A stretch of 64,000 bases of DNA from Lysobacter sp. ISL-50 (GTDB lineage: Bacteria > Pseudomonadota > Gammaproteobacteria > Xanthomonadales > Xanthomonadaceae), in contig NZ_JAGGRI010000007.1 of the NCBI RefSeq assembly GCF_018612875.1, positions 1-64,000 of the forward strand, given 5' to 3'. Position numbers and translations under genes: made by a program. The notes beneath the pieces are model-generated. The model was not told where the DNA came from and searched no databases. It was given only the letters and a program-made list of their open reading frames with translations. Each line of letters opens with the position of its first letter. The stretch's first letter is position 1. Shown here piece by piece: positions 51,582 to 60,980 of this stretch.

Positions 51582-53822
51582 TTATTGACAACCCGGCAGC
51601 GGCGTACCGTCGCTCCAGGCGTTGCGCAGCCACTTGATGCCTTCGCGGCCGTTGTACGGCACGGTCGGCGAATGGCTGGCCGGATCGTTCTGGCCGAGAT
51701 AGCACGCGCTGCCCCATTGCGAGTCGCGCACGAAGCGGGTGTCGCTGACTTCGATCACCACGCCCGAGCCCAGGCCGGAATCGTACGGGGCCAAAGTGTA
51801 GCCGCCGCCGGCGAGCCGGCTTTCGCGAATGGTCAGCGTCGATCCGGCGCCCGGGCGATCGGCCCAGAAAATCGCCGCGTTGCCGTAACCGGAGGAGTTG
51901 ACCGGACGCGCGTCGATATCGCTGTGGATGACGCTGACGTGGCCGACTTGCCCCGGCGAATAGAACTGCAGCGCGTCGAGATGATCGTCGGGATAGAAAC
52001 AGGTGTTGTGAATCAGGCTGTCCTGGATCACCACCGGTTCGCCGCCGCCGGCGATCAGCATGTCGTCGCCGTTGTGATGCAGATGCGCGCGGATCAGCGT
52101 GTAGCCGTTGTCGCCGTTGATCAGGCGGCGGCCGCCGTTGTTGGCCGCGGGGCAGCGGTCCGGGCCGAGATCGACATCCTTCAGCACCAGGTTGCGATGG
52201 GTCCGATGATCGACGAAGCCTTTGATGCGGCTGTTGCTGACGGTGACGTTGTCGTGGCGAACGACCAGATCGCCGGTGATCAGCAAGGCGTTGATGACCT
52301 GGCCGTCGCGACTGGTGCTGTAGTCGCCGGCGATGGTGGTCAGGCTCTGGCCGGCCGGAACGCCGGTGCAGGCTTCGTTCGGGAACGCCGGGAACGGCGG
52401 GCAGGCGCGCGCGCTGCCCAGCGGCGGCGTGGTCGCGCTGACCGGTTCGGAACGCGCCGATTCGTTGCCGGCCGCATCGAGCGCGCTGACCCGATAGGTG
52501 TAGTTCGTCTCCGGTTGCGCGGTGTCGTGGACGTAGCCGGTGAGTTCGGTCTCGGTCAAGGCGAGCGGCGTGCCGTCGATGTAGACGCGGTAACGCACCG
52601 CGCTGGTGTCGTCGCTGCTGGCGGTCCAGTGCAGGCCGACGGTGCTGGCGTCGGATACGGTCGCCGACAAGCCGGTCGGCACGCTCGGCGGCGCGGTGTC
52701 GCCGCTCAGCGGCGCGAATTCGACATCGACCCAGTAATTGGCCGAGCGCCAGGTCGAATTCGGGAATCCACTCTGCGCGGCGTAACGGTAGTTGCCGTTG
52801 CCGCCGTCGCTGCCGTCGCGCAAGGCGCGCAGCGGGCCGTTGGCGTAGTCGGCCGCGGAGAAGTAATCCAGATCCGCCGAGTAGCGGCCGTTGGGCGCGT
52901 AATAGGACACGACATACGTGGTGTCGGCGGCGATGCGCACCGGTGTGGCGAACGCGACGCGCTGCCAGCCCGATGCGGTTTCGTTCGCGAATTGCGCGCG
53001 CGCCAGCAAGGTCCCGTCCGCGCTCCACAGATTGCCGAGATGGACGCCGGTGTTGGCGGCCGACTTGTAGAAACGCACGCCCTTGATCCAGCCCGGCTGG
53101 GTGCTGCGGAAACGCAGGCCCAGTTCGACGCCTTCCGGATCGGTCGAATCCACCAGCGTCGGCAGCGCGCTGTCGTTCCACAGGCTTTGATTGCCGGCCT
53201 GGAATACGCGCACTTCGCGGATGTTGGTCCAGTACGAACTGTTCTGGGTGCAATGCAGCTTGCCGGTCACGCGCACCGCGCGCACCTCGCGCGGCGCGCC
53301 GCGGAAGCTGTAGACCACGCCGGCGGTTTGCGAGGAGTCGTAGGCGTATTGCGGTTCCACCGCCCAGCCGCTGTCGCGCCAGTCGCCGCGCGCGCTGTTG
53401 GAGAACTGCAGGCTGAGTCCGTCGCAGAACGCGCCGTCGCCGCTGCTGTTCCAACTGCCGTGGACGATCTCGACCCGGTCGATGGTGCGCGGCCCGTCGC
53501 TCCATAACACGCCGGCGGCTTCGTAGTTGTCGCTGGGCTCGGCCTGGCCGCCGCTGAGATCGACATCGACCGCGTCGTCGCCGTCGTTGAGCAGCGGCGC
53601 GGCGACGCGCACGCTGGTCGGCTCGGTTTCGCTGCGGCCGTCGGCGCCGGGCGTGAAGCCGTGGGCCCAGCGGTAGGCGGTGCCCACCGGAGCGATGTTC
53701 TGCGCGAAAGCCGCGGAAGAAAACAGAAATACGGCCACGATCGCGATCGACCGCAGGTCACGCGAACGAGCTGAACGACCCGCGCGAAGACGCGCAGGAC
53801 CAAGGCCTGGTTCGGTATGCAT
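51582..53822 (-). CDS. Secreted multidomain protein: DUF4082, fibronectin type III and beta-helix
   Basis: A 746-residue secreted protein with a long signal peptide (to about 41, SSAAFA-QN). Then: a discoidin-like beta-sandwich region with paired Cys (about 45-205), a DUF4082 domain (about 210-365, GLRFRSTQPGWIKGVRFYKS; SYYAPNGRYSADLDYF), a fibronectin type III domain (about 375-465), and a right-handed parallel beta-helix (about 480-740) with NVTVSNSRIKGF and LVLKDVDLGPDRCP rungs and a NGDDMLIAGGGEP turn. The layout suggests polysaccharide binding or breakdown, but no lyase family is certain. A 14-bp perfect hairpin lies in its leader. Confidence 0.82.
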   Translation of the reverse strand: MHTEPGLGPARLRAGRSARSRDLRSIAIVAVFLFSSAAFAQNIAPVGTAYRWAHGFTPGADGRSETEPTSVRVAAPLLNDGDDAVDVDLSGGQAEPSDNYEAAGVLWSDGPRTIDRVEIVHGSWNSSGDGAFCDGLSLQFSNSARGDWRDSGWAVEPQYAYDSSQTAGVVYSFRGAPREVRAVRVTGKLHCTQNSSYWTNIREVRVFQAGNQSLWNDSALPTLVDSTDPEGVELGLRFRSTQPGWIKGVRFYKSAANTGVHLGNLWSADGTLLARAQFANETASGWQRVAFATPVRIAADTTYVVSYYAPNGRYSADLDYFSAADYANGPLRALRDGSDGGNGNYRYAAQSGFPNSTWRSANYWVDVEFAPLSGDTAPPSVPTGLSATVSDASTVGLHWTASSDDTSAVRYRVYIDGTPLALTETELTGYVHDTAQPETNYTYRVSALDAAGNESARSEPVSATTPPLGSARACPPFPAFPNEACTGVPAGQSLTTIAGDYSTSRDGQVINALLITGDLVVRHDNVTVSNSRIKGFVDHRTHRNLVLKDVDLGPDRCPAANNGGRRLINGDNGYTLIRAHLHHNGDDMLIAGGGEPVVIQDSLIHNTCFYPDDHLDALQFYSPGQVGHVSVIHSDIDARPVNSSGYGNAAIFWADRPGAGSTLTIRESRLAGGGYTLAPYDSGLGSGVVIEVSDTRFVRDSQWGSACYLGQNDPASHSPTVPYNGREGIKWLRNAWSDGTPLPGCQ

Positions 53823-53862
53823 GGTTGGGTCCGGTGCGTGGAAGTGCGCGAGTGCGCGGGCA

Positions 53863-53894
53863 CGCCCAAGGAACGGCGGACCGTTCCTTGGGCG
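53863..53894 (-). promoter_or_regulatory. Perfect 14-bp hairpin in the leader of the DUF4082/beta-helix gene
   Basis: Arms CGCCCAAGGAACGG (53863-53876) and its complement (53881-53894) around CGGA, starting 40 bases upstream of the start codon at 53822. It lies in the presumed 5' untranslated region. It could act in transcript stability, attenuation or be a terminator of a leader RNA. Confidence 0.55.
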
Positions 53895-54196
53895 GTGTTG
53901 CGGGGGAGGAGGTCCCTGGATTCCCGGAGCTAAGCTAGCGTCAGTGATCGGCGAAAAATCAGGGCCGGCGTCACCAAAATCCAGATCGATGACAAACGTC
54001 AGGGCCGGGCCCTGTCATCGGCGCGTTGGCGCATGACAAATTGCAGGGATCGGGCATTGACGCGCGCGAAGTCGTCATCGCCGGCCTGTGATTCCAGACA
54101 CGGCGCAAACGGCATCGGCGCCGGCTTTGCGCGAACCGTGCCGATTGCGGACCGATCCGGGCCGGGCCGGTCGCGACCCGGACCGACGGTGCGGAT
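53895..54196. other. Non-coding gap with direct repeats
   Basis: Between about 53960 and 54055 related words recur: TCAGGGCCGG twice, and ATGACAAA followed by GCAGGG or CAGGG twice. This looks like a duplicated control element. No gene is supported between the hairpin and the phosphodiesterase stop at 54197. Confidence 0.35.
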
Positions 54197-55459
54197 TCAG
54201 GGCGCGGCGCTGTCGCGCAGCGCCGGCAACAGCGGCGCGATGTCGCCGTCGTTCTTCGCAGGAACGATGCCGATCAACCGCGCCAACAGCGGATACACAT
54301 CGACGTTGTCGAACGGCGCCAGGGTCTCGCCGCGCTTGAACGCCGGACCGCGCGCGACGAAGATCGCGCGCATCGACGCCAGCGCCGGGTCGTAACCGTG
54401 CGAGCCGCGGGTTTCGTCCTTGCGCGCGGTCTTGAGTTTTTCCGCCTCGATCGCGTCCCAGCCTTCGTGCATCTGGCAGACGATCGGCGGCACCCGCGGA
54501 TGGGTGCCGTAGTGCCAGCGCGCCGGCAGTTCGCTCTTGCGCCAGCAGTCGTAGGTGTCGTGCGCGCCGAGCAGGCGTTTTTCGACTTCGGCCTCGTGTC
54601 CGGGATTGGGCGCGATGCCGATCGACTGGCCGACCGAGGTCACCACCGCCTGTTCCACCGTGACCATGTCTTCCACGGCGATGCGGTGGCCGGGCGCGAC
54701 TTCGGCCATGCCGTGATCGGACACCACGATCAGATTGACCTGCTCAAGTTGGCCGCGCGCGGCCAGGCCGTCGAGCAGGCGGCCGATCGCCGCGTCGATG
54801 CGTTGCAGGGCCACCCGCACTTCGGCCGAGTCCGGGCCGTGGTCGTGGCCTTCGTGATCGAGCGCGTCGAAGTACAAGGTGGCCACGTGCGGGCGCGTGC
54901 CGGCGGCCGGTTCGCCCAGCCAGCCCAGCACTTCGTCCACGCGCGCGTTTTCGTCGATCTTGGCGTCGAACAGGCGCCAGCGATTGGGGCGCAGGCCGTG
55001 GATCGGCGCTTCGCTGCCGGGCCAGAACAAGGTCGCGCTGCGCAGGCCGGCTTTCTGCGCGCCGATCCAGATCGGCTCGCCGCCGTTCCACCAGCGCGTA
55101 TCGCCGACGGCATCGCGGTCGGCGATCTTGAACTTGCCGATGGCGGCGTCGCTCATGCTGTTGTGGATCACCCCGTGATGATCCGGGCGCAGGCCGGTGA
55201 CCAGGGTGTAGTGATTGGGGAAGGTCAGCGACGGATACGAGGGCGACATCCATCGCGCGCGCACGCCGTCGCGTGCCATCCGTTCCAGGTTCGGGGTCAG
55301 GCCCAGCTCGAAATAGCTGGCGCGAAAACCGTCGATGGAAATCAGCAGCACGGGCGTGTCGGCCGGCGGCGGTTCGCGGCGGTTCGCGGCGGCGCAGGCG
55401 CTGAGGAGGAAGACGAGGGCGAGCAGGGCGGCGCGGGCCGCAAGGATGGTCGAACGCAT
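54197..55459 (-). CDS. Ectonucleotide pyrophosphatase/phosphodiesterase family lipoprotein
   Basis: A 420-residue enzyme of the NPP branch of the alkaline-phosphatase superfamily, hydrolysing phosphodiester or pyrophosphate bonds of nucleotides or lipids. A lipobox LSAC (Cys22) follows the signal peptide, so it is a lipoprotein. The catalytic nucleophile is Thr79 in SLTFPNHYTLVTG; zinc ligands come from SIDGFR (Asp43), FDALDHEGHDHGP, VSDHGM and YGTHPR. Xanthomonas NPP is a close model. It is divergent from a SnoaL-like secreted protein. Confidence 0.9.
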   Translation of the reverse strand: MRSTILAARAALLALVFLLSACAAANRREPPPADTPVLLISIDGFRASYFELGLTPNLERMARDGVRARWMSPSYPSLTFPNHYTLVTGLRPDHHGVIHNSMSDAAIGKFKIADRDAVGDTRWWNGGEPIWIGAQKAGLRSATLFWPGSEAPIHGLRPNRWRLFDAKIDENARVDEVLGWLGEPAAGTRPHVATLYFDALDHEGHDHGPDSAEVRVALQRIDAAIGRLLDGLAARGQLEQVNLIVVSDHGMAEVAPGHRIAVEDMVTVEQAVVTSVGQSIGIAPNPGHEAEVEKRLLGAHDTYDCWRKSELPARWHYGTHPRVPPIVCQMHEGWDAIEAEKLKTARKDETRGSHGYDPALASMRAIFVARGPAFKRGETLAPFDNVDVYPLLARLIGIVPAKNDGDIAPLLPALRDSAAP

Positions 55460-55617
55460 CCGGGCATAGTAATGGCACGCGGTTGCCAGCCGATGTCAGC
55501 CGTCGCCGATGCCGGCCGCGCGGCGAGCCGCCAAGGTCGGCACGGCCATGACTTCAGTCGCTGGCGCCGCGCCGGCGCGCGGGGCGATAGTGAAGCCCTG
55601 TCATCGCGAGTTCCGCC

Positions 55618-56319
55618 ATGCGCCCGATCGCCGCCGCCGTGTGCTTGTCCATGTCGTTGTTGGCCGGGGTTTCGGCGCAGGCCGCATTTGCGGGCGAATC
55701 CGCCGCTGCGAGCCAGGCAGATTCGAACCAGGCCGATCCGAAGCGGGCCGATCCGAAGCGGGCCGATACGCAGGTGGGCGAGGCCAGGCCCGCGGAGCCG
55801 AGGCCCGCCGATTCGAAGCCGGCCGATCACAAGCCAGCCGATCGCAAGCCCGCCGAGCCCGTCGAACTGAGCGCGGAGGAATGCGCGGTCTGGGCCCGCG
55901 AACTCAGCTTCGCCCGCTCGATCGCCGAACACGACGGCAAGGCCTTCGCCGCGCATCTGCATCCGCAGGCGGCGTTCGGCGCCGGCCGGCCGCAGCCCAG
56001 CCGCGGGCGCGACAAGATCGCCGCGGAGTGGGCCGGGCTGATCGAAGGCAAGCAACTGCGCCTGCGCTGGTATCCGGTGCGGGTCACCATCGGCGGCGTC
56101 GGAGATGTCGCCTGGTCCACCGGGCCGGCGCTGTACCAACGGCTCGATCCGGGCGCGCAGCCGCGTTATCTGATCGGCGCCTACCAATCGGTCTGGCACC
56201 GCGACGCCGACGGCGTATGGCGAATCGTGTTCGACGACGGCCTGACTCCGCGCCCGGCCACCGAAGCCGAGGCGATGGCGTTCGAACACGGCCGCCGCGA
56301 GACCTGCCCGCGACGCTGA
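55618..56319 (+). CDS. Secreted NTF2/SnoaL-like protein with PAD-repeat linker
   Basis: A 233-residue protein with a signal peptide (to about 25). Residues about 30-80 are a repetitive spacer of ADPKR, AEPRP and ADxKP words, built at the DNA level from GCCGATCCGAAGCGG-type repeats. The rest (about 85-220) looks like an NTF2/SnoaL fold: helices ECAVWARELSFARSIAEHDGKAFAAHLHPQAAFG, then strands RYLIGAYQSVWHRDADGVWRIVFDDG typical of DUF4440. Ligand or enzymatic function unknown; likely periplasmic. Purine-rich GCGAG lies before the ATG. Confidence 0.78.
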   Translation: MRPIAAAVCLSMSLLAGVSAQAAFAGESAAASQADSNQADPKRADPKRADTQVGEARPAEPRPADSKPADHKPADRKPAEPVELSAEECAVWARELSFARSIAEHDGKAFAAHLHPQAAFGAGRPQPSRGRDKIAAEWAGLIEGKQLRLRWYPVRVTIGGVGDVAWSTGPALYQRLDPGAQPRYLIGAYQSVWHRDADGVWRIVFDDGLTPRPATEAEAMAFEHGRRETCPRR

Positions 56320-56417
56320 CGACTGCCTAAACGGCGGGTGCCGCGCGGGCGCCGGGACGGTGCCGGAAGCGTAGGCTGGATCAGTCCAATCGCGTTCCTG
56401 ATTTCAGGAGGTGTCCC

Positions 56418-56762
56418 ATGAAACGTCTATTGCTCGCCGCCGCGCTGAGCCTGAGCGCGTTCGCCGCCTTCGCGCAGACCGCCGCGGTCGATGCGCGCGT
56501 GCAGGCCAGCGCCAACGCCACGGCGCTGGATTCGGCCGATGCGCAGGCGCAGGCGCGGGTGCAGGCCGATTCCAAGTCCGTCGCCGCAACGAAAAACCGC
56601 TACGACCCCAATTGCGTGAGCCAGACCGGCACGCGCCTGCAGCCGCGCCATCGCAGCAACTGCATCGCCAACGGCCGCAGCTACACCCGCGAGGATCTGG
56701 ACCGCACCGGTCAAGTCGACGTCGGCGAGGCGCTGCGCAAACTCGATCCGCGCCTGTACTGA
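56418..56762 (+). CDS. Small secreted protein with a Cys pair
   Basis: A 114-residue protein with a signal peptide (MKRLLLAAALSLSAFAAFAQ). A mature Ala/Gln/Asp-rich helical part (AVDARVQASANATALDSADAQAQARVQA) is followed by a C-terminal segment with two cysteines (NCVSQTGTRLQ, SNCIANGRSYTREDLDRTG). The strong ribosome site CAGGAGGTG supports the start. I do not recognise the family. A terminator follows. Confidence 0.8.
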   Translation: MKRLLLAAALSLSAFAAFAQTAAVDARVQASANATALDSADAQAQARVQADSKSVAATKNRYDPNCVSQTGTRLQPRHRSNCIANGRSYTREDLDRTGQVDVGEALRKLDPRLY

Positions 56763-56808
56763 GCGCGCAAGCATCGGTTCCGGTCCGGACCTGGTTCGGA
56801 CCGTCCTC

Positions 56809-56836
56809 ACGCCCGGCCTCGTGCCGGGCGTTTTTT
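56809..56836 (+). terminator. Rho-independent terminator
   Basis: Stem ACGCCCGGC / GCCGGGCGT, loop CTCGT, then six T. It ends the small secreted-protein gene and faces msrA. Confidence 0.9.
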
Positions 56837-56962
56837 ATGCGCGCAGGTTCGCTGCGCGTCTCGTGTGCGCGTTGGCGGACATCGTCGTCATCCGGACGGT
56901 TTTCGAAATCCGCCAACCGGGCGGCATCATTTCCGCCAGCCGATCCAACCCGGCGTCGCCGG

Positions 56963-57469
56963 TCACTGCCGCTTGGGCAGCTTCCAGTCCGGTCGGATGA
57001 AGTGGCAGGTGTAGCCGGACGGGTAACGCTCCAGATAGTCCTGATGCTCCGGCTCGGCTTCCCAGAACGGCCCGGCCGCCTCGATCTGCGTCACCGCCTT
57101 GCCCGGCCACAAGCCGGAGGCATCGACATCGGCCAGGGTGTCCTGCGCGACCGCTTTTTGTTCGGCGTCGGTGTAGAAGATGGCCGAGCGGTAACTGGTG
57201 CCGATGTCGTTGCCCTGGCGGTTGGCGGTGGTGGGGTCGTGGATCTGGAAGAAGAATTCCAGGATCTGCCGATAGCTGATCCGGGCCGGATCGAACACGA
57301 TCTCGATCGCCTCGGCATGCGAGCCGTGATTGCGATAGGTCGCGTTGGCGACGTCGCCGCCGCTATAGCCCACGCGGGTGGATACGACGCCGGGCATGCG
57401 CCGGATCAGCTCCTGCATGCCCCAGAAGCAGCCGCCGGCCAGGATCGCGGTTCGGGTTTGTGTCGTCAT
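56963..57469 (-). CDS. msrA: Peptide methionine-S-sulfoxide reductase MsrA
   Basis: A 168-residue enzyme that reduces methionine-S-sulfoxide in oxidised proteins. The catalytic motif is GGCFWG (Cys14), followed by [12 protein letters not shown] and the conserved [12 protein letters not shown] and [15 protein letters not shown]. The start at 57469 places the motif near the N-terminus as usual; an in-frame ATG at 57541 would add 24 residues. MsrB is not nearby. No signal peptide, so cytosolic. Confidence 0.94.
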   Translation of the reverse strand: MTTQTRTAILAGGCFWGMQELIRRMPGVVSTRVGYSGGDVANATYRNHGSHAEAIEIVFDPARISYRQILEFFFQIHDPTTANRQGNDIGTSYRSAIFYTDAEQKAVAQDTLADVDASGLWPGKAVTQIEAAGPFWEAEPEHQDYLERYPSGYTCHFIRPDWKLPKRQ

Positions 57470-57639
57470 GATCGATTCTCCACAGCAGCCTGGATGGTGC
57501 GCGATGGCGGCCGGCGCGTCGAGCCCGCCGCAGGGTTTCATTCATCGGCCTTGCGTGCGCCGCGATGAGCGGCAAATAAACGAAGTGAGAGCCGGCCGCA
57601 TGAATCCGGGCCTCATGCGCGTGCGTCGTCCGCCGATAC

Positions 57640-58221
57640 TCAGCTCGCGATACCGTCGAGCAAGCGCCGCAGCGAGTCTTTATAGAAACGGCGGAACTCG
57701 CTTTCGCCGTAGCTGAAACGGCCGGCGCGGTACAGCACGATCAGGCCGTGGGTATGCGCCCACAAGGTCATCGCGATGTCCCAGGCATCGCCCGCGCGCA
57801 GGCGGCCGGCCTGCTGCGCTTCGATCACCACGTCGGCGACCACGTTCAAGGTCGGCGAGCGGCGCGCGCGGAAATCTTCCGGAAAGCGCCGCGCGCGTTC
57901 GCGCGGCATCGAGAACGCGTGATCGAACAAATGCGGATGGGCCAGCGCGTAGTCCAGGTAGATCTGCTGGATCGCCAACAGCCGCGCGATCACGTCGCCG
58001 CCTTCGTTGCGCGCGCTCCAGTGATGGGAGATCTCCTGGAAGCTGTCGTCGCTGATGCGTTGCAGCAGCGCTTCGCGATTGGGGAAGTGACGGTAGATCG
58101 CCATCGGCGTCAGCCCGATGCTGTCGGCGATGCGGCGCATGCTCACCGCCTGCGCGCCGCCGCGTTCGAACAAGGCGCGGGCGGCGCGGACGATGCGGTC
58201 GGCGGTGGCGGGCGCAGTCAT
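57640..58221 (-). CDS. TetR family transcriptional regulator
   Basis: A 193-residue regulator. The N-terminal helix-turn-helix (about 8-55) reads IVRAARALFERGGAQAVSMRRIADSIGLTPMAIYRHFPNREALL. The C-terminal ligand domain is helical and Arg/Leu-rich. The ATG at 58221 overlaps a palindrome (58220-58238), a likely self-operator. It is divergent from hutU across about 145 bp; it may or may not control hutU. The usual hut repressor HutC (GntR family) is not present here. Confidence 0.9.
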   Translation of the reverse strand: MTAPATADRIVRAARALFERGGAQAVSMRRIADSIGLTPMAIYRHFPNREALLQRISDDSFQEISHHWSARNEGGDVIARLLAIQQIYLDYALAHPHLFDHAFSMPRERARRFPEDFRARRSPTLNVVADVVIEAQQAGRLRAGDAWDIAMTLWAHTHGLIVLYRAGRFSYGESEFRRFYKDSLRRLLDGIAS

Positions 58222-58238
58222 GTATACAGCGTATACAT
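58220..58238. promoter_or_regulatory. Palindromic operator at the tetR start codon
   Basis: ATGTATACAGCGTATACAT is a perfect 8-bp inverted repeat around AGC and overlaps the TetR start codon (CAT at 58219-58221 on the plus strand). Binding there would block tetR translation initiation and transcription. It lies 128 bp before hutU. Confidence 0.6.
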
Positions 58239-58365
58239 TTTGCCGCCGCGACGGCAAATTCGGGCGCAAACGTCGCATTGTCCGACCGTCCGGGCCGGTT
58301 CCGCGCTGGCGGGCGCTTGAAGCGCGGCGCGATAATTCGCGTCTCTCACGAACACCGGAGTCGCC

Positions 58366-60036
58366 GTGTCCGCCACCGATCGCAACGATCCCTCTCGCGT
58401 CATCCGCGCCCCGCGCGGCAGCGAAAAGAGCTGCAAGTCCTGGCTCAGCGAAGCCGCGTTCCGCATGATCCAGAACAACCTGGACCCGGACGTGGCGGAA
58501 AACCCGGCCGAGCTGGTGGTCTACGGCGGCATCGGTCGCGCCGCGCGCGACTGGGCATCGTTCGACGCCATCCTCAAGTCGCTGCGCGATCTGGAAGACA
58601 ACGAGACCTTGCTGATCCAGTCGGGCAAGCCGGTCGGCGTATTCCCCACCCACGCCGACGCGCCGCGGGTGTTGCTGGCGAACTCGAATCTGGTCCCGCA
58701 CTGGGCCACCTGGGAGCACTTCAACGAGCTCGATAAGAAGGGCCTGATGATGTACGGCCAGATGACCGCCGGCAGCTGGATCTACATCGGCTCGCAGGGC
58801 ATCGTCCAGGGCACGTACGAAACCTTCGTCGAGATGGGCCGCCAGCACTACGGCGGCAGCCTGAGCGGCAAGTGGATTCTCACCGCCGGCCTGGGCGGCA
58901 TGGGCGGCGCGCAACCGCTGGCGGCGTCGCTGGCCGGTGCGTGCTCGCTCACTATCGAATGCAAGCAGAGCAGCATCGACATGCGTCTGCGTACGCGTTA
59001 CGTCGATGAGCAGGCCAGCGACCTGGACGACGCGCTGGCGCGCATCGCCAAGTACACCGCGGCCGGCGAAGCCAAGTCGATCGCGCTGCTGGGCAACGCC
59101 GCCGAAGTGCTGCCGGAACTGGTGCGCCGCGGCGTGCGTCCGGACGCGGTCACCGACCAGACCAGCGCGCACGATCCGGTGCACGGCTATCTGCCGATCG
59201 GCTGGACCGTGGAGCGCTGGCTGGCCGAGCAGAAGAGCGACCCGCAAGGCGTGCGCGACGCGGCCAAGAAATCCATGCGCGTGCATGTCGAGGCGATGCT
59301 GGCGTTTCAGCAGCAGGGCATCCCGACCTTCGATTACGGCAACAACATCCGCCAGATGGCGCAGGACGAAGGCTGCAAGAACGCCTTCGATTTCCCCGGT
59401 TTCGTGCCGGCCTACGTGCGCCCGCTGTTCTGCCGCGGCGTCGGCCCGTTCCGCTGGGTCGCGCTCAGCGGCGATCCGGAAGACATCTACAAGACCGACG
59501 CCAAGGTCAAGGAAATCATCGCCGACGATGCGCATCTGCATCGCTGGCTGGACATGGCCAAGGAGCGCATCAGCTTCCAGGGCCTGCCGGCGCGTATCTG
59601 CTGGGTCGGCCTGGGCCTGCGCCACAAGCTCGGCCTGGCCTTCAACGAAATGGTGCGCACCGGCGAGTTGAAGGCGCCGGTCGTGATCGGCCGCGATCAC
59701 CTGGACAGCGGCTCGGTCGCCTCGCCCAATCGCGAAACCGAAAGCATGCGCGACGGCAGCGACGCGGTCAGCGACTGGCCGCTGCTCAACGCCATGCTCA
59801 ACGTCGCCGGCGGCGCGACCTGGGTGTCGCTGCATCACGGCGGCGGCGTCGGCATGGGCTATTCGCAGCATTCCGGCGTGGTCATCGTCTGCGACGGCAG
59901 CGAGGAAGCCGACAAGCGCATCGCGCGGGTGCTGTGGAACGATCCCGGCACGGGCGTGATGCGGCACGCCGATGCGGGTTACGAGATCGCGCAGCAGTGT
60001 GCGAAAGAGCAGGGCTTGAAGTTGCCGATGCTCTGA
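58366..60036 (+). CDS. hutU: Urocanate hydratase
   Basis: A 556-residue NAD-dependent enzyme, second step of histidine breakdown, turning urocanate into imidazolonepropionate for HutI. Marks: [12 protein letters not shown], the [18 protein letters not shown] and [13 protein letters not shown]-site regions, [10 protein letters not shown], and [15 protein letters not shown] near the C-terminus. It starts at GTG 58366 with CCGGAG upstream. It is an isolated hut gene, divergent from tetR, 9.2 kb from hutF. A family-C repeat lies downstream. Confidence 0.97.
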   Translation: MSATDRNDPSRVIRAPRGSEKSCKSWLSEAAFRMIQNNLDPDVAENPAELVVYGGIGRAARDWASFDAILKSLRDLEDNETLLIQSGKPVGVFPTHADAPRVLLANSNLVPHWATWEHFNELDKKGLMMYGQMTAGSWIYIGSQGIVQGTYETFVEMGRQHYGGSLSGKWILTAGLGGMGGAQPLAASLAGACSLTIECKQSSIDMRLRTRYVDEQASDLDDALARIAKYTAAGEAKSIALLGNAAEVLPELVRRGVRPDAVTDQTSAHDPVHGYLPIGWTVERWLAEQKSDPQGVRDAAKKSMRVHVEAMLAFQQQGIPTFDYGNNIRQMAQDEGCKNAFDFPGFVPAYVRPLFCRGVGPFRWVALSGDPEDIYKTDAKVKEIIADDAHLHRWLDMAKERISFQGLPARICWVGLGLRHKLGLAFNEMVRTGELKAPVVIGRDHLDSGSVASPNRETESMRDGSDAVSDWPLLNAMLNVAGGATWVSLHHGGGVGMGYSQHSGVVIVCDGSEEADKRIARVLWNDPGTGVMRHADAGYEIAQQCAKEQGLKLPML

Positions 60037-60109
60037 GGAAGTCGCGGCTCGCGCTGCGTCTGCAGGCGGGCCGTGCGCCTCATGGCAGCGACTGGCGAAG
60101 CCGCTCCTC

Positions 60110-60236
60110 TCCCTCTCCCGCTTGCGGGAGAGGGCTGGGGTGAGGGGTGAGCGCCGTAGGCGCGAATGCTCTTGCTTGGAGTTCCACGACTGCTCGGGCC
60201 CTCACCCCAACCCCTCTCCCGCAAGCGGGAGAGGGG
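60110..60236. repeat. Large inverted repeat, family C, copy 2
   Basis: Hairpins CCCTCTCCCGC-TT-GCGGGAGAGGG (near 60110) and CCCCTCTCCCGC-AA-GCGGGAGAGGGG (near 60210) bracket GAGCGCCGTAGGCGCG. This is the inverted form of the copy at 35254. It fills most of the gap between hutU and the AHSA1 gene. Confidence 0.82.
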
Positions 60237-60279
60237 CTAAATCGGTGCTCCCGGCGTTCGTTCGATCCAACCCGACCGA

Positions 60280-60726
60280 TCAATCCGGAATCGTCGGCCC
60301 GACCAACCGGTCCAGCAGCGCCAGCGAATCCTGCCAGCCCAGATAGCACTGCTCGGTAGGGATCACCTCGGGAATACCCTCCTGGACCACCTCCACCTCG
60401 GTGCCGCAGGACACCTCGCGGAAAGTGATGGTGGTGATCATGGTGCCGGGCAGGTTGGGATCGTCGAAGCGGTCGTCGTGGACGATGCGCTCGTTCGGCA
60501 CCAGTTCCAGATAGGTGCCGCCGAAGCTGTGGCCGTTGCCGGTGCTGAAGTTGGTGAACGTCATCCGGTAGCGGCCGCCGGCCCGCGCTTCCAGTTCGTG
60601 CACGGTGCAGGTGAAGCCGTCCGGCGGCAGCCATTTGGACAGCGCGGCGGCATCGAGGAAGGCGCGGTAGACGCGCTCGGGCGGTGCGGACAGGACGCGG
60701 TGCAGGCGGACGGTGCCGGTGGTCAT
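60280..60726 (-). CDS. SRPBCC family protein (AHSA1-like)
   Basis: A 148-residue START/AHSA1-type domain, a helix-grip fold that often binds hydrophobic ligands. Marks: the N-terminal VLSAPPERVYRAFLDAAALSKWLPP, the centre GGRYRMTF, and FREVSCGTEVEVVQEG; the final helix reads GWQDSLALLDRLV. No signal peptide, so cytosolic. Ligand unknown; relatives often sit beside ArsR-type regulators, none here. Confidence 0.9.
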   Translation of the reverse strand: MTTGTVRLHRVLSAPPERVYRAFLDAAALSKWLPPDGFTCTVHELEARAGGRYRMTFTNFSTGNGHSFGGTYLELVPNERIVHDDRFDDPNLPGTMITTITFREVSCGTEVEVVQEGIPEVIPTEQCYLGWQDSLALLDRLVGPTIPD

Positions 60727-60980
60727 GGGTGGTCTCCGTAGCGAGGTGAAGCCCTCACTGTGTCTGACGAATGGAAGGGACGCGAATCGACAGCCTTCCG
60801 TGAATACATTCTCGCAACAGTTTCCGCGATCGGTTCCTGCCAGGGTAGGCGCGCGACGCCGGCGGCGGCGCGACGCGGCGGATGTCGATCCGCAGTCCCG
60901 TGATTCGTCGTACGAATATCACTGGTGAATCGGGCCGCCGGCCCGGATCATGCACCGGTGCGACCCAGACGGAGCATGCG

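Noticed and set aside
58220-58238. HutC operator for hutU
   Set aside because: The palindrome overlaps the tetR start and the neighbour is TetR rather than GntR-type HutC, so a TetR site is more likely.
60882-60980. N-terminal extension of the MATE transporter
   Set aside because: No ribosome site and Arg/Ser-rich composition; the ATG at 60981 has GGAG at good spacing.
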